From positions 1 through 17,446 of the forward strand of contig DFZI01000035.1 in NCBI GenBank assembly GCA_002383665.1: DNA of 17,446 nt. The letters run 5' to 3'. Source of the DNA: Dehalococcoidia bacterium UBA4060 (GTDB lineage: Bacteria; Chloroflexota; Dehalococcoidia; GIF9; UBA5629). A model generated the notes under the pieces. It was not told where the DNA came from and did no database searches. It was given only the letters and a program-made list of their open reading frames with translations. This document shows, piece after piece, positions 1 to 7,411 of the stretch (position 1 is the first letter of the stretch; every line of letters starts with the position of its first letter). Made by a program: the position numbers and the translations under genes.

Positions 1-315
1 AACATTTTTAAATGAGTTGACACGCCCTGCGCCACGGGACTATTTTGAACGGCCTTTTTGATAGCCTATTAATGATAGCTATGGCAAGAAAAAATAGAGA
101 CCTGCCGGCCAACTGTCTTTGCCTTTTTATGGAGATTGCCTGTAGGCATACCGCTTTCGTAGCCCAACCTTTCAATTAAGCATCGTTAAAGGTAAAATTC
201 AACTTTGTAGCATTCAATGCTCCATGTTATAGTGGCTAATTACATCCTGCCTGTGTGCGAGACCAGTCTAAATATATATAGTTGTCAGGATCACCTCACT
301 GGCAAAATTTCATTA
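1..315. other. Left-edge region without a recognisable gene
   Basis: No convincing gene is seen here. One plus-strand frame is open from the edge and stops with TGA at 59-61; its 19 codons end in DYFERPF and could be the tail of a gene lying outside the window, but this is too short to identify. A loose inverted repeat (GGCAAGA at 83-89 against TCTTTGCC at 116-123) followed by five T could be a rho-independent terminator for such a gene, but its loop is long. On the minus strand this is the region downstream of the RuBisCO-like gene. Confidence 0.3.
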
Positions 316-1621
316 TCATACGCCTTTTTTAAAGGGATCGGTCCAAGCCCGAATAGAAGCAGCTAACTCCTTATGAGTTTTAGCATATTCCTCAAGGGAT
401 ACACCCTTCATGGTAGCGTCTATGGCCTGTCTGAACGCCTTACCACCTGCAATGGGGCCCTGGGGATGGGCATGAATACCTCCACCAGAACCGATCACGA
501 TATCAGTGCCGAGCTCCTGCATTACCTTGGGTACCATGGAAGGTGTAATGCCACCAGACGCCATTGGCCATGACGGTTTGAGATTATACAGAGGATATGT
601 AAGGTTCTTTGCCATTGCATCAAATTTCTCAGTAAGTATTGGTGCTTTCCCGTAAGGTGCCGGGATAACAACAATATCTGCCCCTGCCAGCCTGGGCAGT
701 TTCCCCAGTATAATATGTGAGCTAATGCCATGATAGGGAGACATATATATTGCTCCCGCCACATCCATATGCGCCAGGATCGGAACGTTGATATCGGGAT
801 CTTCAGCTATAGCCTGCAATACAGGTAGCCCTACCGCAATATAATTAAGCATGAGCGCATTAGCACCGCATTCCACAGCCTTTTTGGCATTATCAAATAT
901 TTTGGGAACACTGTCAGATATATTAACACTATATAATGTATGTTCACCCCGTTTTTTCAAAAACTTCCTGCTCGATTTGTTTATATCTTTTTACACGACC
1001 AAGAATAGAATTAAACGAGGCATCGGCAATCAGTTCATCGTCCTTGATTATGTCACATCCACCCAACGCAGCCTGTCTAAATAGCTCTGCACCCAACTCC
1101 AACTTGTAACCTGTGCATGGTTTAATCATATTGTTGAGCAAAGGCCGCTTTTTCACTCCCAGCAGCTTTCTAACTCCATCTATGCCGAACTTCGGACCTT
1201 TAAAGCCTGCGACATATTTTTTAGGGAATCTGACATCCACCAACTTGACCTGGCCGGCCATTGATATGTTGCCAACCACTGTAGTCAGCAACATCGGTAT
1301 TTGTGATCCTATATTTACTACAGGGAAAGCGATCTGTACTACCCAGTTCCTTTCCTGCAGTCCCTGCGGCAAGCCATACTCATGATCAGGCATCTCATAA
1401 ACACCGATGACCTTGGCAACGTGATTACGTCTTACTTCGGGAGTTTCTTCGGGAACAGGTACCCAGGTACCCGTACTTTGTTCAACAGCCAGCAAAGGCG
1501 CCAGTTTCGGCATGGCAAACGCGGCGGGATAAGTTACATTGTAAGTGCCAATAATATAGTCGTCATAATCAATCCCGTCAGGTAGTGCTACAGGCATGCT
1601 CAGTATTTCTTCAGTTTTCAT
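316..1621 (-). pseudogene. RuBisCO-like protein (form IV), interrupted by a frame break
   Basis: This gene reads as a RuBisCO large-subunit-like protein of about 434 residues, the usual family length, but in two frames: 1621-944 (225 codons to TGA) and 960-316. The two translations join seamlessly as EKTG/GEHTLYSVNIS, so it is one gene with a +1-type break at the A6-C-G4 run, 947-957. The N-terminal domain is followed by the TIM barrel. Seen directly: IKP at 166-168 (Lys of the Lys175 position), KDDE at 193-196 (carbamylated Lys and Mg ligands), a loop-6-like YGK, a SGG and a GGG-xxxHPxG phosphate-binding motif. The second Lys of the KPK motif is Cys (KPC), so true carboxylase activity is unlikely; form IV proteins act as enolases, isomerases or decarboxylases on sugar phosphates. 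ATG at 1621 has GGAGG upstream and overlaps the kinase stop as ATGA, pointing to translational coupling. It may be a pseudogene, a recoded gene or a sequencing error. Confidence 0.85.
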
Positions 1622-3174
1622 TCCAGCCTCCTTTTTTGTTCAGCTTCATTAATTCGTGTTTTATTAAGTTTATGATAGAACGACTTAAGGTCTTTATAAA
1701 GGTCCTGAAAAGCATTATAAAGCAAATTATATACTTCACGATTCTGTGGATCAGGGTTAAATATTTTATCCACCGTTACAACTTTTTTTATGGACTCAAA
1801 GTTATCAAATATGCCTAACCCCACAGCTGCTGCCATGGCTATACCAATGGCTCCAGCCTCCTGTGGATTATGGACTGTCTCCAAACGTTTGCCCGTGACA
1901 TCAGCGATGAGTTGCATCCAGGGATGACCCATCGATCCACCCCCCATAACCCTTAGCGCAGGAATAGGGAATTTATATTCATTTTCAACGCGATCTATCA
2001 TCCAGCGTATGTTATACGCCACTCCCTCATAAACCGCCCTTATAATATGTTCCCTGGTATGCGACGGTGTAAGGTTTAATAATCCAGACCTTATATAGGA
2101 ATCTGCGACAGGTGACCTCTCACCATACATCCAGGGCATAAATATAAGGTAGTCAGAGCCAGCCGGTACCTGTGTAACCTGATCATCCATAAAACCAAAT
2201 ATATTGGATATTGACGGGTCAGCTTTTTCCGTACGACATATCTCATCTCCCAACCATTTGAGACATCCACCCGCCAGTTCCATCTGGGCCAATAACAACG
2301 ATTTGTCCGGATCGGCCGATTGTATCGTGGCTATTCCATTCTTCCCAGTGGGCTTTTTTTTCGTCACAACTCCGACCTAGGCTGAAGTACCAATGCTTAC
2401 ATGTCCCTCACCCTCCCCAACAGCCCCTGACCCTGCGGCAGCAGATTGAACATCCCCACCCCCTGCCATAACCGGTGTACCTTCCAGCAATAACATTTGC
2501 CTGGCAGCTTCCGCTGTGAGCCCTCCTACCTTGCTTACTGGACTAATGAGTTCAGGCAGCTTAGCAGGATCATATCCCACATATTTAAAAATAGTAGACA
2601 GCCATCTCTTGCTTTTTAGATCGATACCAAAGGCAGAAGCGTTGGCCCACGACATTGCCATGCGGCCTGTACAACGGTAAGTCAAATAGCCATTGACATC
2701 CAGAAAACATTGCATCCTCCTGTATATATCTGGCTGGTGCTTTTTTATCCACACTAACTTGGGAATCCCATCTTTACCATTAATAGAAGCACCTGCTATA
2801 GCAGCGAATATAGCTTCACCCAGGAATTTGTTCATGATCCATTTAGCTTCCTCAGCTGCACGGTTATCCATCCAAATAATGCCTTCACCCAGCCTATTAC
2901 CAGCCTCATCCATAGGCACAATTCCAAGCATCTGTGTAGAAAAGACTACACAGAGAATGTCCGAAGGTGAGACTTTTGTTTCTGTTATAACTTGCCGTGT
3001 GGATTCAGTCACAGCATTCCACCAATCATCAGGGGATTGTTCTGCCCAACCTGGCTGCGGGTATGATATACCATAAGGTATAAGACTTTTCACGCAGACT
3101 TTGCCTTCAACATCAACCAATACAGCCTTGTTATTGCTGGTGCCAACATCATGAGCAAGTATATATTTCCCCAT
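1618..3174 (-). pseudogene. FGGY-family carbohydrate kinase (xylulokinase-like), interrupted by an in-frame TAG
   Basis: This is an ATP-dependent sugar kinase of the FGGY family, about 518 codons, the normal length. The start chosen is ATG at 3174 (MGKYILAHDVGTSNNKAV), because the DVGTS phosphate-1 motif normally lies within ten residues of the N terminus; the frame is open up to 3243. The N-terminal domain shows WxEQxPxxWW and a substrate-binding MDNRA segment. The C-terminal domain shows GGGD, GTSA and a GGGSMGHPWMQLIADV adenosine-binding segment. Codon 266 (2379-2377) is TAG, between GTSA and VGVVT, where family members as I remember them have Trp; the frame continues intact to TGA at 1618. 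A restart at a TTG or GTG downstream would give only the C-terminal half. The gene is coupled to the RuBisCO-like gene by a 4-bp overlap, so its phosphorylated product probably feeds that enzyme. The substrate cannot be told. Confidence 0.85.
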
Positions 3175-3334
3175 TCTCCCCTGCTCCAGAATTAATAGAT
3201 TTATGCCACATCTCTTTTCCGCGAACCCTGTATCATCATACACAACAATCTGCCAGTAATCAATGGCTGATAAGCTTCATGTCAGCCCAATTTTTAACTT
3301 GTTTAAAGATTGTTTAATATACTTACTGAAAATT

Positions 3335-4312
3335 ATGGTCAAACCATCTTATATCAAACTTTACTATTCAGGTGAATTGGCAACCAGGGTAGAAGTACTC
3401 AAAAGCCGTCTCATGAGTTGCGATATTTGCCCACGAAAATGTCACGTAGACCGAATGCAAGATAAGATAGGATTTTGTCGATCAGGCTATTTGGCTTCTG
3501 TTTCAAGCTATTGTGACCATCACGGGGAGGAGCCAGCATTGTCGGGGAGTAAGGGATCAGGCACTATTTTTTTCACTAACTGCAATTTAAAATGTGTTTT
3601 TTGCCAGAACCACCAGATCAGTCAGTCAACTGACAATAACCATCTTGATCTCGATAGTAATGCCTTAGCAAATATTATGCTGCATTTGCAGGATGAACTT
3701 GGCTGCCACAACATCAATCTCGTATCGCCCTCGCATTTCGTTCCCCAGATAGTCGAAGCTCTTCTTCATGCCATTCCACTTGGCCTCAATATACCACTTG
3801 TATATAACACCAATGCCTACGATTCCATTGAAACTCTCAAGCTGCTGGACGGAATCGTTGATATCTATCTCCCGGATATTAAATATGCATCAGATGAATA
3901 TGCTAAAAAATATTCCAGAGCAGTTAATTATGTTTCTGTCAGCCAGCAAGCAATAAGTGAAATGCACAGACAGGTTGGGTTCCTGGTCATGGACGAAGAC
4001 GGCATTGCTCAAAAGGGATTGATCGTGAGACACCTGATTTTACCCAACAGAATAGCAGGCAGCAAAACTTCACTGAGATGGCTGACCAAGTGCATATCCA
4101 GACAGACGACAGTCAGCATAATGGCCCAGTATTATCCATCGCACCTTGCACCATACGAGCCAATGCTATCAAGAAGTATAAGCCATGAAGAATATAACGA
4201 GGTCGTTGAGACAGTAGAACAACTGGGAATAGAAAACGGTTGGATCCAAGAGATGGATTCAGCAGCATTATATCTGCCTGATTTTGAAAGTAAAGACCAT
4301 CCTTTTAAATAG
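3335..4312 (+). CDS. Radical SAM protein, PflA-homologue family (COG1313/PflX type)
   Basis: This is a radical S-adenosylmethionine enzyme of the group related to pyruvate-formate-lyase activating enzymes, function unassigned. The [4Fe-4S]/SAM motif is C83-NLK-C87-VF-C90, the classical CX3CX2C. An N-terminal cluster CDICPRKC (C29, C32, C36) with C48 in GFCR is typical of this subgroup and probably binds a second cluster or metal. Length is about 325 residues. The frame is open from ATG 3263, but I prefer ATG 3335 (MVKPSYIKLYYSGEL) because homologues usually begin close to this PSY/K-LY-SGEL segment; neither start has a good ribosome binding site. It ends with TAG and meets plsY tail to tail, 10 bp apart. 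It is divergent from the FGGY kinase with about 160 bp between the starts. No substrate protein is encoded beside it. Confidence 0.8.
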   Translation: MVKPSYIKLYYSGELATRVEVLKSRLMSCDICPRKCHVDRMQDKIGFCRSGYLASVSSYCDHHGEEPALSGSKGSGTIFFTNCNLKCVFCQNHQISQSTDNNHLDLDSNALANIMLHLQDELGCHNINLVSPSHFVPQIVEALLHAIPLGLNIPLVYNTNAYDSIETLKLLDGIVDIYLPDIKYASDEYAKKYSRAVNYVSVSQQAISEMHRQVGFLVMDEDGIAQKGLIVRHLILPNRIAGSKTSLRWLTKCISRQTTVSIMAQYYPSHLAPYEPMLSRSISHEEYNEVVETVEQLGIENGWIQEMDSAALYLPDFESKDHPFK

Positions 4313-4322
4313 CCCGACTTGT

Positions 4323-5027
4323 TTAAAGCCTGTCCTTTAAGTCCTTTCTGAATATAGCCCTTTTAAAACTGCCGCCCGATTTACCCAGTATCTGTTTTAT
4401 GCGTGGGATATACATAAGAGCAGGTATAAGGATAATACAGATCGCATAAATAGTCAGCGCTGGATCCTTATATACAAACCATGCAATCAAAGGAAAAGCT
4501 ACAAAAGATATACCATAGGCAAAGGTAGGCCATCGTGTGGTGAGCATAAATAGCAGAAACGATAAAGCATATACAATCCATCCCATTAACAGAGGGAACT
4601 TGAATATACCCAGATCAAGCCAGATTACCCATGCCAGTAAAAATCCCAGCACACCAATAGCAGTAGCTCCCCCCTTTCCCCCCTTGAACCTCAAGAATAC
4701 AGGAAAGTCATGGCCAGCAATAGCAGCCACACCGGCAGCCATCTCGACGGGCACCACCATATCGGCCGGCACGGGTACAAGATACATAGCAATCCAGTAG
4801 CTCAAAAGTAAAGCCAGCATACCTTTTCCTATATCGCAAACCAGCACGGCTACACCGGGCCAGAAGCCCACAACATAAAACGTATTCATAGCACCCATAT
4901 TCATGCTACCGACCTGCCTGATATCTACACCTTTTACAGCACGGCCTATCAGAAATGCGCTGGGGACACATCCCAACAGGTAGCCCGCTATTACGGAAAT
5001 TGTAAATGCCAGTATGATGTTAATCAT
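4323..5027 (-). CDS. plsY: Acyl-phosphate:glycerol-3-phosphate acyltransferase PlsY
   Basis: PlsY transfers the acyl group from acyl-phosphate to glycerol-3-phosphate, the first step of bacterial phospholipid synthesis, in the cytoplasmic membrane. The sequence is strongly hydrophobic with several predicted membrane spans and carries the family motifs GSMNMGAMN (variant of GSGNxGATN) near residue 40 and GHDFPVFLRFKGGKGGAT, the glycerol-3-phosphate/phosphate-binding loop, near residue 115. At 234 residues it is slightly longer than many PlsY proteins because of a basic C-terminal tail (KSGGSFKRAIFRKDLKDRL). ATG 5027 follows GTGGGG at a short distance; GTG 5036 is an alternative. The gene follows the hydratase genes on the same strand after 154 bp, so it may be separate from that operon. 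The first motif deviates at two positions (Met for Gly/Pro), but the Ser, Asn and Gly residues remain. Confidence 0.85.
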   Translation of the reverse strand: MINIILAFTISVIAGYLLGCVPSAFLIGRAVKGVDIRQVGSMNMGAMNTFYVVGFWPGVAVLVCDIGKGMLALLLSYWIAMYLVPVPADMVVPVEMAAGVAAIAGHDFPVFLRFKGGKGGATAIGVLGFLLAWVIWLDLGIFKFPLLMGWIVYALSFLLFMLTTRWPTFAYGISFVAFPLIAWFVYKDPALTIYAICIILIPALMYIPRIKQILGKSGGSFKRAIFRKDLKDRL

Positions 5028-5181
5028 ATACCCCACTTTTGTCGCACATCTTTCGAGCTATAGTCTTTTTAACTTATTTATAATAACCGATAAATCGCAC
5101 TCTCACAATCCGAAATTCCACTCAATAATAGCGATCACACATGGTAATATCTAATTAACGAGAAGGACGCATTACCAATGC

Positions 5182-5661
5182 TTAATCATCCGACCGTCTC
5201 ATTTTTAAAGGCAACGCCGCCATTGCTGCACCCTGCGTAGTCTTATCACCTTGGCCATTTTCGACCCAGATCTCGCATTCAACCAAAGCATCATCACCTT
5301 CAATATATTTCTTTATTACCCTGCCCCTGCACCACCATGTTTCGCCATCATGCGGCACATCGAACGTCTTCATCTTGCGCGGGTAATCCATGCCTCGGTA
5401 GCGGCAGGATAATTTCTTCAGCCTGCCAGCAGGTCCAATCCAATCGGTCATCATGTTTACGAGCCATGCCCGTTTAAGGGCGCCGTGAACTATGGGCTGG
5501 CCCACTCCCATCGCTTTGGCAAAATCCATATCATAATGGAGGGGATTAAAGTCACCCGATGTCCCTGCCCACTGTACAAGCATCCTTGTAGTAGCAATTT
5601 TTTTAAGGGGCGTAATTTCAGTCCCAACCTGTACATCCTCATAATAACACTGTTTACCCAT
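5182..5661 (-). CDS. MaoC-fold enoyl-CoA hydratase, catalytic subunit
   Basis: This is a single-hotdog MaoC/hydratase-2 family protein of 159 residues that would add water to a 2-enoyl-CoA. The hydratase motif is intact: GDFNPLHYD with D37 and H42 as the catalytic pair, followed by a conserved VHG at 58-60. ATG 5661 is chosen because AAGGAA lies at good spacing in front of it and MGKQCYYEDV matches the family N terminus; TTG 5676 is an alternative. It lies 33 bp after a second hotdog gene whose active site is degraded, so the two most likely form a heteromeric hydratase, as ChsH1-ChsH2 do in actinobacterial cholesterol side-chain degradation. It is the last gene of the CoA module. Confidence 0.85.
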   Translation of the reverse strand: MGKQCYYEDVQVGTEITPLKKIATTRMLVQWAGTSGDFNPLHYDMDFAKAMGVGQPIVHGALKRAWLVNMMTDWIGPAGRLKKLSCRYRGMDYPRKMKTFDVPHDGETWWCRGRVIKKYIEGDDALVECEIWVENGQGDKTTQGAAMAALPLKMRRSDD

Positions 5662-5694
5662 GGCTTTTTCCTTCAATCATAAATCTATACGTAA

Positions 5695-6168
5695 TTAAAA
5701 ATTCAAGAAAGTGTTGCGCATTATGCAAGCCACAGCCCCATTCTGGTTAGCGAACGTTGTTTCAATAGTAGTTACCATAGTAGCGCCCATTTTTGTCTCA
5801 CGTCCCTCTATATCCGCAATCCTGGTAACAGCCATGAGCATATCACCTGCACCCACAGGGACATAAAACTCGTACTCAACGCCGCCATCAAGCAATCCGG
5901 GGGGAGCTCCCTGGGCTATAAGTTTTTCCACGAACCCTATCATGTCCGGGCTCTCAGCCTCCACCGGCCACCCGGTAAAGGCAGGTGGGGCCATCAACCG
6001 ACCCCACTCACTATTTCTGGCATATTCCACGTCATTGTAAATCCGGTTTGTATCGCCTACAGCACTGGCATATCTCTGAATAGCTCCCTGCTCGACTAGG
6101 TTAATGCTGACAACTTGAACCTGACCTATTAACCGTTTCAAATCATCCGGTACCACAAAAGCTGCCAT
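5695..6168 (-). CDS. MaoC-like hotdog protein (MaoC N-terminal dehydratase type), probably non-catalytic partner
   Basis: This protein of 157 residues belongs to the MaoC/FAS1 dehydratase N-terminal group, recognised by YASAVGDTNRIYNDVEYAR (33-51) and the following APPAFTGWP. In active hydratases the motif is D-x-N-P-x-H. Here D39 remains but the His position is Tyr44, so a classical Asp/His dyad is missing, while the neighbouring gene has both. Family knowledge suggests that such subunits line the substrate tunnel for bulky acyl-CoAs and pair with a catalytic hotdog. It is preceded by AGGGG at suitable spacing, lies 15 bp after the thiolase stop and 33 bp before its partner. It is not a full-length double-hotdog protein; the two halves are split into two genes. 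Confidence 0.85.
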   Translation of the reverse strand: MAAFVVPDDLKRLIGQVQVVSINLVEQGAIQRYASAVGDTNRIYNDVEYARNSEWGRLMAPPAFTGWPVEAESPDMIGFVEKLIAQGAPPGLLDGGVEYEFYVPVGAGDMLMAVTRIADIEGRETKMGATMVTTIETTFANQNGAVACIMRNTFLNF

Positions 6169-6183
6169 CTCTTTTACCCCTGT

Positions 6184-7377
6184 TTATTTACCTACAATAC
6201 AGACACTGACAACATTATTGGAGGGGAAACCACCCATGTTATGTGTCAGGCCAATTTTGGGATTTTTAAGCTGGCGCTTATCTGCCTTGCCCTGTAACTG
6301 CTTGTACATTTCATAAACCATCCTCAGACCGCTTGCTCCGATGGGATGACCGAAACATTTAAGACCGCCATCGATCTGTATCGGCTGTGCTCCATCGGCA
6401 TTAAACCTGCCTGCATCAATGTCTTCCTTGACCCTGCCTCTGGGGCTGAACTGCAGGTCCTCCATGGTGACTGCTTCCGTAATAGAAAAGCAGTCATGAA
6501 CCTCAGCCATGCTTACCTCTTCACGTGGATTCTTGATACCAGCCTCCCTATAGGCAGAAATGCCCGCCCGGTATGCCGGTTCCACATGTGTACCATCCCA
6601 CCTGGTATAAAGCATCTCATCGCCGGATGATACTGAGATTTGGAGAGCTTTAATAAACACAGGATCCTGCCTGAAATTTTTGGCCATATCCGCCCGGCAG
6701 ACTATCGCTGCGGCAGCACCATCACTTACACCACAGCAATCGAAAAGACCCAGAGGCCAGGCAATGATAGGGGCGTTCATGATCTGCTCGACAGTAACTT
6801 CCTTACGCAGGTGTGCCTTAGGGTTCAAGGCACCATTCTTATGGCTTTTCGCCGACACTTTAGCCAGCATCATTTTGCCTTCCTGTGGATTGAGGTTGTA
6901 ACGTGAAAAATACTTCGTTGCCAGCATGGCAAACGCGCCTGGTGCTGTCATGTTAAATCCTATCAGCGGTGCTTTATAACCCATGCCACCAGCCAATGGA
7001 AGCCCTCCGTAACCAGTATCCTTAAGCTTTTCCATCCCCAGAGCAAGACAGACATCATACGCACCAGAGGCAACTGCATAAGTAGCACCACGCAATGCTT
7101 CTGTGCCGGTAGTACAATAGTTCTCCACCCTGGTTACAGGAATATACGGTAATTTCAATACGGCACCCAAGACCGTGGCACCTCTACCCACGCTGATATC
7201 CGGCATATGGACTCCCCACCAGGCTGCCTGAATATCTTTCTTTTCCAAGCCGGCATCCCCAATACATTCCACAAATGCTTCTACAATAAGATCCTGGGGA
7301 CTGGCATCAAAACGCTCCCCGAATTTAGTGCATCCCATTCCGATTATGGCTACCTTATCTCTAATTCCATCTGCCAT
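6184..7377 (-). CDS. SCP2-type thiolase / acetyl-CoA acyltransferase
   Basis: This is a thiolase-superfamily protein of 397 residues, the full family length, closest in motifs to archaeal acetoacetyl-CoA thiolases and SCP2/Ltp-type thiolases. Seen directly: nucleophilic Cys88 in ENYCTTGTEALR, HDCF at 294-297 (replacing NEAF of degradative thiolases), and CFGHPIGASG with His344. The C-terminal Cys loop (CIGGGMG in degradative thiolases) is HNMGG, as is usual in this subgroup. It would cleave a 3-oxoacyl-CoA with CoA, or run in the condensing direction. AGGAGAAGG precedes the ATG. It sits 34 bp after the HMG-CoA-synthase-like/DUF35 gene and 15 bp before the hotdog genes. Thiolases of this type commonly need a DUF35 protein as partner, here supplied by the upstream fusion. 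Confidence 0.88.
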   Translation of the reverse strand: MADGIRDKVAIIGMGCTKFGERFDASPQDLIVEAFVECIGDAGLEKKDIQAAWWGVHMPDISVGRGATVLGAVLKLPYIPVTRVENYCTTGTEALRGATYAVASGAYDVCLALGMEKLKDTGYGGLPLAGGMGYKAPLIGFNMTAPGAFAMLATKYFSRYNLNPQEGKMMLAKVSAKSHKNGALNPKAHLRKEVTVEQIMNAPIIAWPLGLFDCCGVSDGAAAAIVCRADMAKNFRQDPVFIKALQISVSSGDEMLYTRWDGTHVEPAYRAGISAYREAGIKNPREEVSMAEVHDCFSITEAVTMEDLQFSPRGRVKEDIDAGRFNADGAQPIQIDGGLKCFGHPIGASGLRMVYEMYKQLQGKADKRQLKNPKIGLTHNMGGFPSNNVVSVCIVGK

Positions 7378-7411
7378 TTAACCTTCTCCTAACACAATTC
7401 TAATTAATTAT

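Noticed and set aside
83..128. Intrinsic terminator on the plus strand
   Set aside because: The loop of about 26 bases and a bulged stem make it weak, and no upstream gene can be proven; it is mentioned only in the edge-region entry.
1..315. RNA gene in the left-edge region
   Set aside because: No tRNA cloverleaf, rRNA-like stretch, tmRNA or riboswitch signature could be recognised on either strand.
2377..2379. Pyrrolysine encoded by the in-frame TAG codons
   Set aside because: The affected families (FGGY kinase, acyl-CoA dehydrogenase) are not pyrrolysine methyltransferases, and no pyl genes are in the window. It remains testable in the whole genome.
3263..3334. Extra 24 N-terminal residues of the radical SAM protein
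   Set aside because: No ribosome binding site is present, and the family normally starts near the PSYIKLYYSGEL segment; kept only as an alternative start.
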